Position numbers and translations under genes: made by a program | NCBI GenBank assembly: GCA_913061145.1 | Contig: CAJXUQ010000001.1 | Location: 210,752 to 274,751 of the forward strand | From: an uncultured Haliea sp. | GTDB taxonomy: Bacteria; Pseudomonadota; Gammaproteobacteria; Pseudomonadales; Halieaceae | DNA length: 64,000 nucleotides | Direction of reading: 5' to 3' | Notes under the pieces: generated by a model | The model's database searches: none | What the model saw: only the letters and a program-made list of their open reading frames with translations | Told to the model about the DNA's origin: nothing | Shown: piece by piece, positions 51,752 to 61,016 of the stretch | How the letters are laid out: every line of letters starts with the position of its first letter | Position numbering within the stretch: position 1 is the stretch's first letter

Positions 51752-53131
51752 CTATTCCCCGCGCTCACCCCGGGCGAGCGGTGCCGGGTCAAGCAGACGC
51801 AGCAACGTTTCGCGCGGCAGATCGGTGTCCTCCAGCGCCACATCGAGAACCGGACGCCCCTCCCGGAGTGCTCGCTTGGCAATGGCCGCAGCGGCCTCGT
51901 AGCCGATTTCGGGATTCAGCGCCGTTACCAGCACCGGGTTGCGCGCCAACGTCGCCGCTGCCTGATCTGCCAGCGGTTGCAGACCGTTAATGCAGTCCGT
52001 CATCGACACGCAGCTACCGGCCAGCAGCGAGATACTGCCCAGCAGCTTGTCCGCGAGCAGCGGCAACATCACGTTGAGCTGGAAATTGCCTGACTGCGCC
52101 GCCATGACCACGGTGGCGTCGTTGCCCAGCACCTCGGTGGCCGCCATCAGCACCGCCTCCGGTATCACCGGGTTCACCTTTCCAGGCATGATAGACGAGC
52201 CCGGCTGCAAGGCCTCCAACTGCACTTCACCCAGGCCGGCGAGCGGCCCCGAATTCATCCAGCGCAGGTCGTTGCTCACCTTGATCAGCACCAGCGCGAT
52301 GCTGCGCAGGCCGGCTGAACACTCGGCTGCGGTCTCCTGCCCCGCCATCCGGGTGGCGGGCTGCGCGGCGGCGGTCAGCGGCAAGCCCACGCGCTCGCTG
52401 AGCGCAGCCAGCAGCGCGCGGACGTAACCCGACGGCACGTTGACACCGGTCCCCACTGCGGAGCCGCCAATGGGCAGGGCACAGAGGCGCGGCTGCAGAT
52501 CGGCAAGTCGCTGTCGGCAGTCCTGCAGCTGAGACGCCCAGGTGCGCAGCTCAAAACCCAGCGTTACCGGCATGGCATCCATCAGGTGCGTGCGACCCGT
52601 TTTTATCACGCCCTGGAGCTCCGCACCGCGCCGCAGAAGTACGGCCTCCAGGCCTTCAAGCGCCGGGCGCAGCGTCGCGTGAATCTCCCGTGCTGCGGCG
52701 AGCGCGGTGGCAGAGGGCACCACATCATTGCTGCTCTGGCTGCAATTCACATGATCGTTGGGATGCACCCGCTCACCCAGGCTGCGCGTGGCCAGGTTCG
52801 CCAACACCTCATTCATATTCATGTTGCTGCTGGTGCCGGACCCGGTCTGGAACACCGGCACGGGAAATGCGCTGTCGTAGTGCCCCGCTGCCACCGCCTC
52901 CGCCGCCTCCGCAATGGCCGCCGCCACCGCCGGAGTAAGTGCGCCGACCGCCGCGTTGGCCTGCGCGGCGCTGGCCTTGATCATGGCCAGCGCGTGCAGG
53001 AAAGGCGCGGGCATGCCGCGTTCGGGCACGATAGCAGCGTGATTCAGGGCGCGCTGGGTCTGCGCACCAAAGAGGGCATCCCCGGGCACCTGCACCTCGC
53101 CCATGCTGTCGGTTTCGAAACGGGTTGCCAT
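51752..53131 (-). CDS. fumC: Fumarate hydratase, class II
   Basis: A 459-residue fumarase interconverting fumarate and malate in the TCA cycle. I use ATG 53131 (MATRFETDSMGEVQVP) with AAAGGAG upstream. Signatures: QTGSGTSSNMNMNEVLAN near residue 95, TGRTHLMDAMPVTLG near 185 and GSSIMPGKVNP near 315 (superfamily signature). Class II is heat- and oxygen-stable and iron-free. It appears monocistronic and is divergent to the TonB receptor gene. Confidence 0.96.
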   Translation of the reverse strand: MATRFETDSMGEVQVPGDALFGAQTQRALNHAAIVPERGMPAPFLHALAMIKASAAQANAAVGALTPAVAAAIAEAAEAVAAGHYDSAFPVPVFQTGSGTSSNMNMNEVLANLATRSLGERVHPNDHVNCSQSSNDVVPSATALAAAREIHATLRPALEGLEAVLLRRGAELQGVIKTGRTHLMDAMPVTLGFELRTWASQLQDCRQRLADLQPRLCALPIGGSAVGTGVNVPSGYVRALLAALSERVGLPLTAAAQPATRMAGQETAAECSAGLRSIALVLIKVSNDLRWMNSGPLAGLGEVQLEALQPGSSIMPGKVNPVIPEAVLMAATEVLGNDATVVMAAQSGNFQLNVMLPLLADKLLGSISLLAGSCVSMTDCINGLQPLADQAAATLARNPVLVTALNPEIGYEAAAAIAKRALREGRPVLDVALEDTDLPRETLLRLLDPAPLARGERGE

Positions 53132-53317
53132 AATCAGTTCTCCTTTCCTCAAACAGCACAGGACCAGCGTAACAGACAGCAACAGGCCCGGCGAAACGGC
53201 GGGGCACTCAAGGATATTGTGTCGGCTGGAGATAATCACTTACTATGAGCCGTGCGTCACTGGCGCCGCAGAGCGCCAGCCATAATTCTTATAACAGCTG
53301 ACAAAAAGGGCTACTTC

Positions 53318-55792
53318 ATGGCTTTCCATTTCCGCAAGGCTCCACTGGTCGCGGCACTCGCCGTACTTTCCGCAACACCGCTGGCTCACAGCCAGCAACT
53401 TGAAGAGGTTATCGTGACCGCGCAGAAGCGCGCGGAGAGCCTGCAGGACGTGCCGATTTCCGTGTCTGCCATACAGGGCGAAAAACTGCAAAGCGCCGGC
53501 ATTCCCAACATGCAGGCCCTGTCGAACTATGTTCCCAACCTTTATGTGGCAGCGGCCTCGGTCAACACCAACATCTATCTGCGCGGTGTCGGATCGGGCA
53601 ACAACCAGGGTTTTGAGCAGTCGGTCGGCATGTATATCGACGGCATCTACATGGGCCGTGGTCGCCAGTATCGCTCGGGCTTTCTCGACCTGGAACGGGT
53701 GGAAGTCCTGCGCGGGCCCCAGGGCACCCTCTTCGGCAAGAACACCGTTGCGGGAGCCGTGAATATCATCAGCGCATCACCGGATCCGGGCGAAGACTTC
53801 AGCGGTGAAATCGCCGCCAGCTACGAGTCACACGATGGGCAGTTGCTGGAAGGCTTTGTGCAGGGGTCGCTCACCGATACCTTCGCCGCACGCCTGGCCT
53901 TCAAGTCGCGCATGACCGATGGCTACATGGATAACGAATTCCTCAACCGCTCCGAGGGGGAAATCGATGAAACTGCCTTCCGCATCACCACTGTGTGGCA
54001 GCCTACCGAGCAGCTCGACGTAAACTTCAAGTACAGCAACACAGAGTACGAGCGCATCGGCTCACCGTCCACCACCAAGCGCTACCTCGACCCGGCCAGC
54101 CGCGATGAGCTGTTCCCCAACCGCTCAGCCTTTGCCACCATTGCCTATCTGTTGACAGACTCGTTCTTCCCCGACTTTGCAGAGATCGGGCAGCGGGAGT
54201 TTGTGTCCTTCAAGGACAATGGTGTCGGCAGCGGCAGCCTCGGTATTGGCAAGAACCCGGATGGCAGCGACGAAGACTTCGACAACTTCGCGCTGAACAT
54301 CGACTACGAACTGCCGGGTGGCACCCTGACCTCCACCACGGGATGGTCCGAGTACCAGTACATCGACGGCGTCGATGTCGACTGGCTGCCGCTGCAGTTC
54401 ATCCATCGCGATGATAACCAGGAGTTCGAGCAGTTCAGTCAGGAATTCCGTTTTGCCTCGCCCGGCGGCGAGTTCTTCGACTACGTCGCCGGCGTGTACT
54501 ACGAGGAGAGCACACTCAAGTTCGACCGGCGCGTCACGCTGGATGCCAATATGAACGGGCTGGTACCGGCGCTGCTGGGGGTCAACAGCCTGTTTGCACT
54601 GGTCAGCGGCGGCGCCTACTCGGCCGAGCAGATTGGACGCAACCACCTCTATGAGCAGGATGCCGACTCCTTTGCGGTGTTCGGCCAGGGCACCTTCAAC
54701 CTCAGCGACAGTGTGCGACTGACCGTAGGCCTGCGCTACACGGAAGAGAACAAGGAGGTGGATACCAACCAGTTCCTCAGCGACAGCATCACCGGCATGA
54801 ATAACCCCTCGGAGGATTTCTTCCTGCGCTTTATTCAGGCAACCAGTTTCAACGCCTACATATACGACTACGAACGGAAACGCAGCACTGACAAGTGGTT
54901 GCCTTCCGTCAACGTGCAGTGGGACGTTACCGAGAACAGCATGCTCTATGCAAGCTTCTCACAGGGCTTCAAGAGTGGTGGTTTCACCGACGCGGATGAC
55001 GGCGAGCCCGGCGATCTCACGCCCGGCGCATTCCCCTGCGCGCCCGGTCAGCCCGTGGAAGCCTGCTATGACCCAACCAACCCCAACGATGATTTCGAGT
55101 TTGACGATGAGGAAGTGGATGCCTTCGAAATCGGCGGCAAGCACACCCTGCTCGACGGCGGTATGACGTTGAACTGGGCGGCGTTCTATACCCAGTACGA
55201 CAACCTGCAAACCTCCATTTTCAAGGGGCTCGGCTTTGGTGTGACCAACGCGGCGAAATCCGAAATCCAGGGGCTTGAGGTGGACGTACTGTGGCAGGCC
55301 ACCGACCACCTGCGCCTGGGCCTCAGCGGCGCCTATCTGGATGCGACCTACGATTCCTTCAGGGATGCGCCCTGCACCGCGATCCAGCTTGATCTGGATC
55401 CGCTGTGCGGCACACCGGGAGGCTTTACCAGCAACGATCTGTCAGGCGCCGCAACAACCTATGCGCCCGAGTACACCGGCACCTTCACATTCGACTATGA
55501 TTACCCGATGAACAACGGGTTGGAACTGTTCGTGTCGGGTGAAGCCAACTACCGGGACAGCTTCGAGCCGGGCGGCGACAATGACCCCATTGATCGCATT
55601 GATGACTACACCCGGGTAAATCTGCGCACCGGACTGCGTGGCGAGAACTGGGAGATCATGGCCTACAGCCGCAACATCTTCGACGAAGAGGTGCTGGTAC
55701 AAAGCTTTGACACCCCGGTTCTGGCCGGCACCCACAGCCAGTTCGTAGACGAGGGCCGGATCATCGGTATCCGGGCCAAGTACGCGTTCTAG
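53318..55792 (+). CDS. TonB-dependent receptor
   Basis: An 824-residue outer-membrane importer from ATG 53318 (MAFHFRKAPLVAALAVLSATPLAHS is the signal peptide; the frame opens at 53252). TonB box LEEVIVTAQKRAESLQDVP, plug motif VEVLRGPQGTLFGKNTVAGAVNI, barrel C-terminus EGRIIGIRAKYAF. Same broad group as the receptor at 748-3204. It stands alone between fumC and a bidirectional terminator, so its ligand cannot be guessed from neighbours. Confidence 0.93.
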   Translation: MAFHFRKAPLVAALAVLSATPLAHSQQLEEVIVTAQKRAESLQDVPISVSAIQGEKLQSAGIPNMQALSNYVPNLYVAAASVNTNIYLRGVGSGNNQGFEQSVGMYIDGIYMGRGRQYRSGFLDLERVEVLRGPQGTLFGKNTVAGAVNIISASPDPGEDFSGEIAASYESHDGQLLEGFVQGSLTDTFAARLAFKSRMTDGYMDNEFLNRSEGEIDETAFRITTVWQPTEQLDVNFKYSNTEYERIGSPSTTKRYLDPASRDELFPNRSAFATIAYLLTDSFFPDFAEIGQREFVSFKDNGVGSGSLGIGKNPDGSDEDFDNFALNIDYELPGGTLTSTTGWSEYQYIDGVDVDWLPLQFIHRDDNQEFEQFSQEFRFASPGGEFFDYVAGVYYEESTLKFDRRVTLDANMNGLVPALLGVNSLFALVSGGAYSAEQIGRNHLYEQDADSFAVFGQGTFNLSDSVRLTVGLRYTEENKEVDTNQFLSDSITGMNNPSEDFFLRFIQATSFNAYIYDYERKRSTDKWLPSVNVQWDVTENSMLYASFSQGFKSGGFTDADDGEPGDLTPGAFPCAPGQPVEACYDPTNPNDDFEFDDEEVDAFEIGGKHTLLDGGMTLNWAAFYTQYDNLQTSIFKGLGFGVTNAAKSEIQGLEVDVLWQATDHLRLGLSGAYLDATYDSFRDAPCTAIQLDLDPLCGTPGGFTSNDLSGAATTYAPEYTGTFTFDYDYPMNNGLELFVSGEANYRDSFEPGGDNDPIDRIDDYTRVNLRTGLRGENWEIMAYSRNIFDEEVLVQSFDTPVLAGTHSQFVDEGRIIGIRAKYAF

Positions 55793-55804
55793 CGTTACCC
55801 CGAC

Positions 55805-55839
55805 AAAAAAGCCCGGCTCTCACAAGCCGGGCTTTTTTT
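55805..55839. terminator. Bidirectional Rho-independent terminator
   Basis: An 8-bp stem GCCCGGCT / AGCCGGGC with a 6-nt loop is flanked by six A on the left and seven T on the right. It serves the TonB receptor (rightward) and the TolC-OmpA gene (leftward), whose stops lie on either side. Confidence 0.92.
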
Positions 55840-55870
55840 GTTTCAGGCAGAGCGTATCAAGACGCGGGCA

Positions 55871-57706
55871 TCAGGACCCACTGCTGTCCAGCACCAGATC
55901 GACGCGACGATTCTGGGCTCGCCCCTCCGGCGTGGCGTTATCGGCAAGCGGTCGACTCTGACCGTGACCGACCGCGTTGATTTGCGCGTCGTTGACTCCA
56001 TGCTCCTCCACCAGCAGGCTGCGCACCGCGTTTGCACGGCGCTCGGACAGCCACTGGTTATAAGCTTCCGTACCACTGCTATCGGTATGCCCTTCAACAA
56101 TGGCGACCACGTCCGGGTTGGCCTGCAGGAATGCCGCAGCCTTGCCAATCTCCGTATCATAGGCACGGGTGATCACCGAGGAGTTGAGTGCAAACTGCAC
56201 GTTCAGCGACACCGCGACACGATTGTCGCCGACGCTGCGGTAGCGGCTTGCATCCTGACCGCCACCGGCGCTGGCCAGGCGCGCCAGCAGCGCTTCCTTG
56301 TCGATCTTCACCGCCGGAGGCGCTTCCAAAGGACACAGCGCCTGTCCATTGGGGTCATCGCCACGCGCCAGCTCAAGATTGTATTCGGCGATCTGCTCTG
56401 CGTTGAGCCCATCAACATCCATGGCGGCACGCAGGAGCCCCATGTTGGAGAGCGTACGGGTCTGGGCGGCGCGCAGGGCAGCCTGGGCACTCACATACGC
56501 TCGCTCGGTATCGAAGTATTCGTTCTGTGAGTCCAGCAGGTCGAGCAGGCTGCGCTGCCCCAGGTCAAACTGATCCTGGTAGGCGCGGCGTGTCTTGTCC
56601 TGCGACAGGCGGTTGCGATCCAGAAATACGACCTGCTGTTCCAGCGCGCGAATGTCGTTAAAGGCGATCATGGTGTTCTGGCGCACGTTCAGGCACGCCT
56701 GCTTGCGCTCTTCCATCGCCGAGTTATAGCGGTTGTAGAATTCACGTTTGCGCGCACTGTCGGCGCCGCCCCGGAACAGGTTGTAATTGAGCACCAGTTC
56801 CACGGCTTCCTCGTCATAGCGCCCATCCAGGCCGTCTGTGTCGTGCTCGATCTCATTGCGATAGCGGAAATCCACCCGCGGCATGAAGGGGGCGTTGGTT
56901 CGATTGACGTTGGACTGGGCGGCACGCAGATTCTCGATGGCGGCGTTGATCTCCGGGCTCTTCTCGTAGGCCATGTTGAGCGCCGCTTCACGCAGCTCGG
57001 GAATGAGGCTCGAAGGAATCTCCGGCATCGCCAGGTTCTCGCCGGGCACGTTGCCCACGATGCGCTGGAAGCGCGTCTGCACGTCATGCAGATTGGTCAT
57101 CTCGGTCAGCAGATTGGACTCCGCCAGCGCGACGCGGGCAGCCGCCTGCTCAAGGTCGACCCCCTGGCTGACGCCACCCCGGGTGCGCTCGGCGATCTTG
57201 TCATACACCTCGCGGTGGTAGACGTAATTGTCTTCCGCAAACCGCACCAGCTTCTGGTAGCGCACCGTATCCAGATAGGCCTGCGCAGCCTCGAGGGCAA
57301 CCTCCTCAGACGCGCGCTGCAGTTCGTAGTACTGGTTGAGCTTGGTGAAGCCGAGGGCACGCACGTCCTCGCGGGTGGCGAAGCCGTCAAAGAGCATTTG
57401 CGTGATAGTGAACCGGGTGGCGTCACGCGTGTAGCTGCCCAGGTCTACCAGCGGCGTCTCGCGTTCCTCGCGGCCGATTTCCGCACTCAGGTCCACGCTG
57501 GGAAAGTAACCGCCCTCGGCCGCACGCTGCGCCTCACGGGTCGCCTCGAAGTTGTACCAGGCGGCACTGACTCGTGGGTTGGTGAGCACCGCCTGCGTGA
57601 TGGCCTCGCGGAAGTCGGCCACCGGCTGCGTTTGTGCCGCCGTCGCCGAGGCGTGCAGCAGGCTACCTGCCAGAATGGCGAGCGACAGACCGAATTGCTT
57701 TTTCAT
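55871..57706 (-). CDS. TolC-family outer-membrane export channel fused to an OmpA domain (LapE-like)
   Basis: A 611-residue protein from ATG 57706 (AGAAGG upstream; signal peptide KKQFGLSLAILAGSLLHASATAA). Residues 25-440 are a TolC/AggA-type outer-membrane efflux domain (FREAITQAVLTNPRV, LSQDKTRRAYQDQFDLGQRSL). Residues 490-611 are an OmpA peptidoglycan-binding domain (VEGHTDSSGTEAYNQWLSERRANAVRSLL, GHGQSRPLADN). It should be the outer-membrane pore of a type I secretion system exporting the adhesin encoded nearby, anchored to the cell wall by its OmpA tail. It is divergent from lapG; the ABC transporter and adaptor genes are not in the window. Confidence 0.88.
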   Translation of the reverse strand: MKKQFGLSLAILAGSLLHASATAAQTQPVADFREAITQAVLTNPRVSAAWYNFEATREAQRAAEGGYFPSVDLSAEIGREERETPLVDLGSYTRDATRFTITQMLFDGFATREDVRALGFTKLNQYYELQRASEEVALEAAQAYLDTVRYQKLVRFAEDNYVYHREVYDKIAERTRGGVSQGVDLEQAAARVALAESNLLTEMTNLHDVQTRFQRIVGNVPGENLAMPEIPSSLIPELREAALNMAYEKSPEINAAIENLRAAQSNVNRTNAPFMPRVDFRYRNEIEHDTDGLDGRYDEEAVELVLNYNLFRGGADSARKREFYNRYNSAMEERKQACLNVRQNTMIAFNDIRALEQQVVFLDRNRLSQDKTRRAYQDQFDLGQRSLLDLLDSQNEYFDTERAYVSAQAALRAAQTRTLSNMGLLRAAMDVDGLNAEQIAEYNLELARGDDPNGQALCPLEAPPAVKIDKEALLARLASAGGGQDASRYRSVGDNRVAVSLNVQFALNSSVITRAYDTEIGKAAAFLQANPDVVAIVEGHTDSSGTEAYNQWLSERRANAVRSLLVEEHGVNDAQINAVGHGQSRPLADNATPEGRAQNRRVDLVLDSSGS

Positions 57707-57735
57707 GACGAGCCTTCTCTGAGTTGAACCACCCT

Positions 57736-57764
57736 GCCTGCCGCTGCAGGCGGGGATTTCCCCG
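57736..57764. repeat. Two adjacent short hairpins in the TolC-OmpA/lapG intergenic region
   Basis: GCCTGC-CGCT-GCAGGC (57736-57751) and CGGGGA-TT-TCCCCG (57751-57764) lie just upstream of the TolC-OmpA start. They could structure its leader RNA. The remaining part of the 271-bp gap (57707-57977) must hold the divergent promoters; I see no clear sigma-54 site or riboswitch. Confidence 0.4.
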
Positions 57765-57977
57765 ACTAAACTGCCCATATTGTACGCGAAGTAGCGCAAG
57801 CCCGGAGAACCCTCCATGACAAAAACATGACCCGCATCACAATCCACGCATCGGCAATTAAAAAGTCCAGAATTGCGACAAAATCCCGTAGACTCGGTGC
57901 TGTGCTCGTGGAACATCGGGATCACTGGCGCATTTCAAGGGCCGCGCCGAGAGGCTGGCCAGCACTGGATTAACGCA

Positions 57978-58667
57978 ATGCTCTCACTGGCCAACCTTCT
58001 TCAGCGCGCGCCGGGCTTGATCGCTCTCTCCCTCGTCCTGCTGTTCTCCGGCGCGATGCTGTTGGCCTGGGCCGATCTGGACCGGATGGAGCGCCTCGCA
58101 CTGAGCCGTCACGGGGCGGATACTGCACAGGTAGTAGGCCTGTGGCGCGCCATGCTCAAGGATATCAGCACACTCGACGAGCGCGAGAAGATTGAGCGGG
58201 TCAATGCCTATTTCAACCGGCTCGCGCGCTGGCGTCAGGACATCGATGTCTGGCAGCAGCACGACTACTGGGCCACGCCACTCGAACTCATGGCCAAGCG
58301 CGAGGGTGACTGCGAGGATTTCAGTATCGCCAAGTACATGACCCTGCTGCTGTCCGGCGTCGAGGTGGGCAAAATGCGAATAACCTACGTGAAAGCCCGG
58401 CTGGGGGGCGTTGACGGCACCGTCACACAAGCCCATATGGTGTTGGCGTATTACCCGACACCGAATGCGGATCCATTGATTCTCGACAACATGATCTCCG
58501 AGGTGCGCCCCGCCTCACGGCGTGACGACCTGAAACCGGTCTTCGGTTTCAACAGCGAGGGCATCTGGGTCGGAGGTGCGAGTACGCCGTCGATCCAAAA
58601 CCCCGCCGCGCGGCTCTCGCGCTGGCGCGATCTCCTGCAACGCATGGCAGCCGATGGGCTGGGCTGA
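57978..58667 (+). CDS. lapG: LapG, periplasmic transglutaminase-like protease
   Basis: A 229-residue protein from ATG 57978 (the frame opens at a TTG at 57873). A signal/anchor helix (LIALSLVLLFSGAMLLAWA) is followed by the DUF920/C93 domain with C112 (EGDCEDFSIAKY), H153 (QAHMVLAYY) and D170 (ILDNM), the calcium-dependent catalytic triad. LapG cuts the N-terminal retention module of LapA-type adhesins to release cells from a biofilm, unless held by LapD. lapD follows 26 bp downstream. Confidence 0.93.
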   Translation: MLSLANLLQRAPGLIALSLVLLFSGAMLLAWADLDRMERLALSRHGADTAQVVGLWRAMLKDISTLDEREKIERVNAYFNRLARWRQDIDVWQQHDYWATPLELMAKREGDCEDFSIAKYMTLLLSGVEVGKMRITYVKARLGGVDGTVTQAHMVLAYYPTPNADPLILDNMISEVRPASRRDDLKPVFGFNSEGIWVGGASTPSIQNPAARLSRWRDLLQRMAADGLG

Positions 58668-58693
58668 CACGGGACAACTGAGGAACTATCGGC

Positions 58694-60634
58694 ATGTCAC
58701 TTTTCAAGCAACTCTGGCTCGCCATCATTCTGCTACTCGCCATTGCCTTCGGCAGCAGCCTGGTGGTCAGCAGCCTCGCGGCGCAGCGCTACCTTCAGCA
58801 GCAGCTGTACATGAAAAATGTGGACAACGCCGCAGCGCTCGCCCTGTCCCTGAGCCAGCAGGAGGCCGACGGTGTTCTGCTGGAACTGACCCTCGCCGCG
58901 CAGTTCGATACGGGGCACTACGAACTGATAGCACTCACTGACCCCGATGGCCAGGTACTGATCCGCCGGGAGGACCGGCGGCCCGCGAGCGGTGCCCCTG
59001 CCTGGCTGCCCGGGCTGCTGCCGCTGGAGGTGGAGCCGGGCATCGCACAGGTGCAGAAAGGCTGGCAACAGGTGGGCACGCTGACCGTGCGCAGCCACTC
59101 GCGCTTTGCCTACCAGGCCCTGTGGGAAAGCACGCGCCTGTTGGCGCTGCTGTTTCTCTGCACCATGGCAGTCAGCGGGCTGCTGGGCAGCTTGCTGCTG
59201 CGGAAAATCATCACTCCGCTGAACGACGTAGTGAATCAGGCTGAGGCCATCGGACAGCGGCGTTTCGTCACCCTGCCAGAGCCAAAGACGCTGGAGTTCA
59301 AACGCCTGGTCAGCGCGATGAACACCCTGTCAAAACGCATACGCGGCGCCTTGCAGCAGGAAGCCAGCCGCCTGAACCAGTGGCAGAAGGAAACCCATAC
59401 CGACGGACTCACCGGACTGCTGAACCGGGAGCCTTTTCTGCGCAACCTGGACGCAGCCCTGGGCAGCGACGACGTCAACGCGACCGGCTGCATGGCCCTG
59501 GTACGCATCGCCAGACTCAGCCACCTGAATCAGACCTACGGGCGCAAGGTGATCGATGGGGTGCTGGAGGATATCGGCACCGCACTCAACACAATCGTCA
59601 GCCGACACAGCCGCTGGGCCGCCGCGCGCCTGAACGGCTCCGACTTCGCCATCATGGCACCGCGCGCCACGAACCCGCGGGAGCTGGTGCTTGAAATGCA
59701 GGCGGTGATGGAGGAGGCGCTGAACGCCCACAGCATGGAGGCCGACAGCGCATTGCCCTCGGCGGCCACGCTGTATACCCACGAAGACACACTGAGCGCC
59801 CTGCTCACACGCCTCGACAGCGCGCTGATCCCGGCGCATCAGGCGGGCAGTTCAGAGATCAACATCACCTTTGCAGGCGACATCCAGATGCTGCCCGTGC
59901 GGGAGCAGATGACGCGCTGGCGGGGGATTCTGCAAAGCGCTTTCCTGGAGGGCCGCTTCAGTCTGGCAGGCTTCCCGGTGCTGGACAGTAACGGGCGCCT
60001 GATGCACATGGAAGCACCCGTGAGGCTGCGCGAGGAGCAGCAGGAACTGCCGGCTGCGACCTTTTTGCCCTGGATCAACCGGCTGGAAATGTCGGCAGAT
60101 CTCGACCAGCGCGTCATCGAGATGGCCCTGGCGAGCGCCGAAAGCGAAGCTACCACACCACTGGCGGTGAACCTGTCTGTCGGTGCACTGGTGGAACCGG
60201 CCTTCCTGCACTGGCTCGACCAGACCCTGTCCAAGGCCGGTAGCGCTGCCGGCAGACTCTGGCTGGAGGTACCGGAGTCCATGGCATTCCGTCACTTCGA
60301 TGCGTTCCGCCTGCTCACCCGTCACGCCAGCCATTACGGCTGCAAGGTCGGCATTGAGCACGCTGGACACCAGTTGGCCGACATTGGCCAGTTGCACGAT
60401 GTGGGTCTGGACTATTTCAAGGTCGACGCGGCATTCATCCGGGAGATCGACAGCAATGCCGGCAACCAGGCCCTGCTCAGGACCCTCTGCACCGTGGGCC
60501 ACTCCATCGGAGTCACCGTTATCGCGGAAGGTGTGCGCAGTGCGGCGGAATGGGCACAACTGCGGGAACTTGGGTTCGATGGCGCGACCGGACCAGCAAT
60601 CAGTGAACTGGCTGCGCAACGCACAGCCGATTAA
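58694..60634 (+). CDS. lapD: LapD, inside-out c-di-GMP receptor
   Basis: A 646-residue inner-membrane protein. TM1 (LWLAIILLLAIAFGSSLVV), a periplasmic LapD_MoxY domain with the KGWQQVGTLTV loop that corresponds to the LapG-binding Trp region, TM2 (LLALLFLCTMAVSGLLGSLLL), HAMP, then degenerate GGDEF (ARLNGSDFAIM) and degenerate EAL (HMEAPVRL in place of EAL) domains. Loss of both active sites means it binds but does not make or degrade c-di-GMP. When loaded it sequesters LapG and keeps the adhesin on the surface. Confidence 0.94.
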   Translation: MSLFKQLWLAIILLLAIAFGSSLVVSSLAAQRYLQQQLYMKNVDNAAALALSLSQQEADGVLLELTLAAQFDTGHYELIALTDPDGQVLIRREDRRPASGAPAWLPGLLPLEVEPGIAQVQKGWQQVGTLTVRSHSRFAYQALWESTRLLALLFLCTMAVSGLLGSLLLRKIITPLNDVVNQAEAIGQRRFVTLPEPKTLEFKRLVSAMNTLSKRIRGALQQEASRLNQWQKETHTDGLTGLLNREPFLRNLDAALGSDDVNATGCMALVRIARLSHLNQTYGRKVIDGVLEDIGTALNTIVSRHSRWAAARLNGSDFAIMAPRATNPRELVLEMQAVMEEALNAHSMEADSALPSAATLYTHEDTLSALLTRLDSALIPAHQAGSSEINITFAGDIQMLPVREQMTRWRGILQSAFLEGRFSLAGFPVLDSNGRLMHMEAPVRLREEQQELPAATFLPWINRLEMSADLDQRVIEMALASAESEATTPLAVNLSVGALVEPAFLHWLDQTLSKAGSAAGRLWLEVPESMAFRHFDAFRLLTRHASHYGCKVGIEHAGHQLADIGQLHDVGLDYFKVDAAFIREIDSNAGNQALLRTLCTVGHSIGVTVIAEGVRSAAEWAQLRELGFDGATGPAISELAAQRTAD

Positions 60635-60949
60635 TCAGTCATCGCCCAACAAATCGAGGCTGCCCGGCAGTACGCTGCGCAGGCGCTGTCGATACAGCAT
60701 TTTCTGCTGTGCGGAGTCGGGTAGGTCCGTGAACAGGATGACGCCGCGGCTGACCAGCAGCTCCACGACGTCCTCAAGCACGCGCACGAAATCCTGGTCG
60801 GTCGCGCTGATGCGGCTGGCGTCATCACTCAGCGCCGCCAGAAACTCCAGGAGCTCGGCATCGTCTGCCGCCACCGGTTCCAGGCCATCCTGCGGGAGCT
60901 GACTGACCGCGACGATACGCTGCGCAGAATCCCGTTGAACAAAAGGCAT
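60635..60949 (-). CDS. Small conserved protein often mislabelled tryptophan synthase beta-like
   Basis: A 104-residue acidic, helical cytoplasmic protein (MPFVQRDSAQRIVAVSQ, DQDFVRVLEDVVELLVSRGVILFTDLP, QQKMLYRQRLRSVLPGSLDLL). It matches a gammaproteobacterial family commonly annotated 'tryptophan synthase subunit beta-like' but has no PLP site or TrpB fold. A minus-strand TATAAT at 60964-60969 may be its -10 box. It ends directly against the convergent lapD and follows the adhesin gene on its strand; function unknown. Confidence 0.75.
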   Translation of the reverse strand: MPFVQRDSAQRIVAVSQLPQDGLEPVAADDAELLEFLAALSDDASRISATDQDFVRVLEDVVELLVSRGVILFTDLPDSAQQKMLYRQRLRSVLPGSLDLLGDD

Positions 60950-60971
60950 CGTGGCTGTACTCCATTATAGT

Positions 60972-60999
60972 ACCCCGGCAACCCTGCGGCCGCCGGGGT
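60972..60999 (-). terminator. Hairpin after the adhesin gene
   Basis: An 8-bp stem (ACCCCGGC / GCCGGGGT) with a 12-nt loop lies 18 bp downstream of the adhesin stop. No T-run follows, so it is a weak or Rho-assisted terminator between the adhesin and the small conserved gene. Confidence 0.5.
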
Positions 61000-61016
61000 C
61001 ATCATAGCCCAGATCC

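Noticed and set aside
57707..57977. c-di-GMP riboswitch before the Lap genes
   Set aside because: The gap contains short hairpins but no recognisable GEMM core sequence.
60635..60949. Tryptophan synthase beta subunit
   Set aside because: At 104 residues with no PLP-binding motif it cannot be TrpB; the name is a propagated label.
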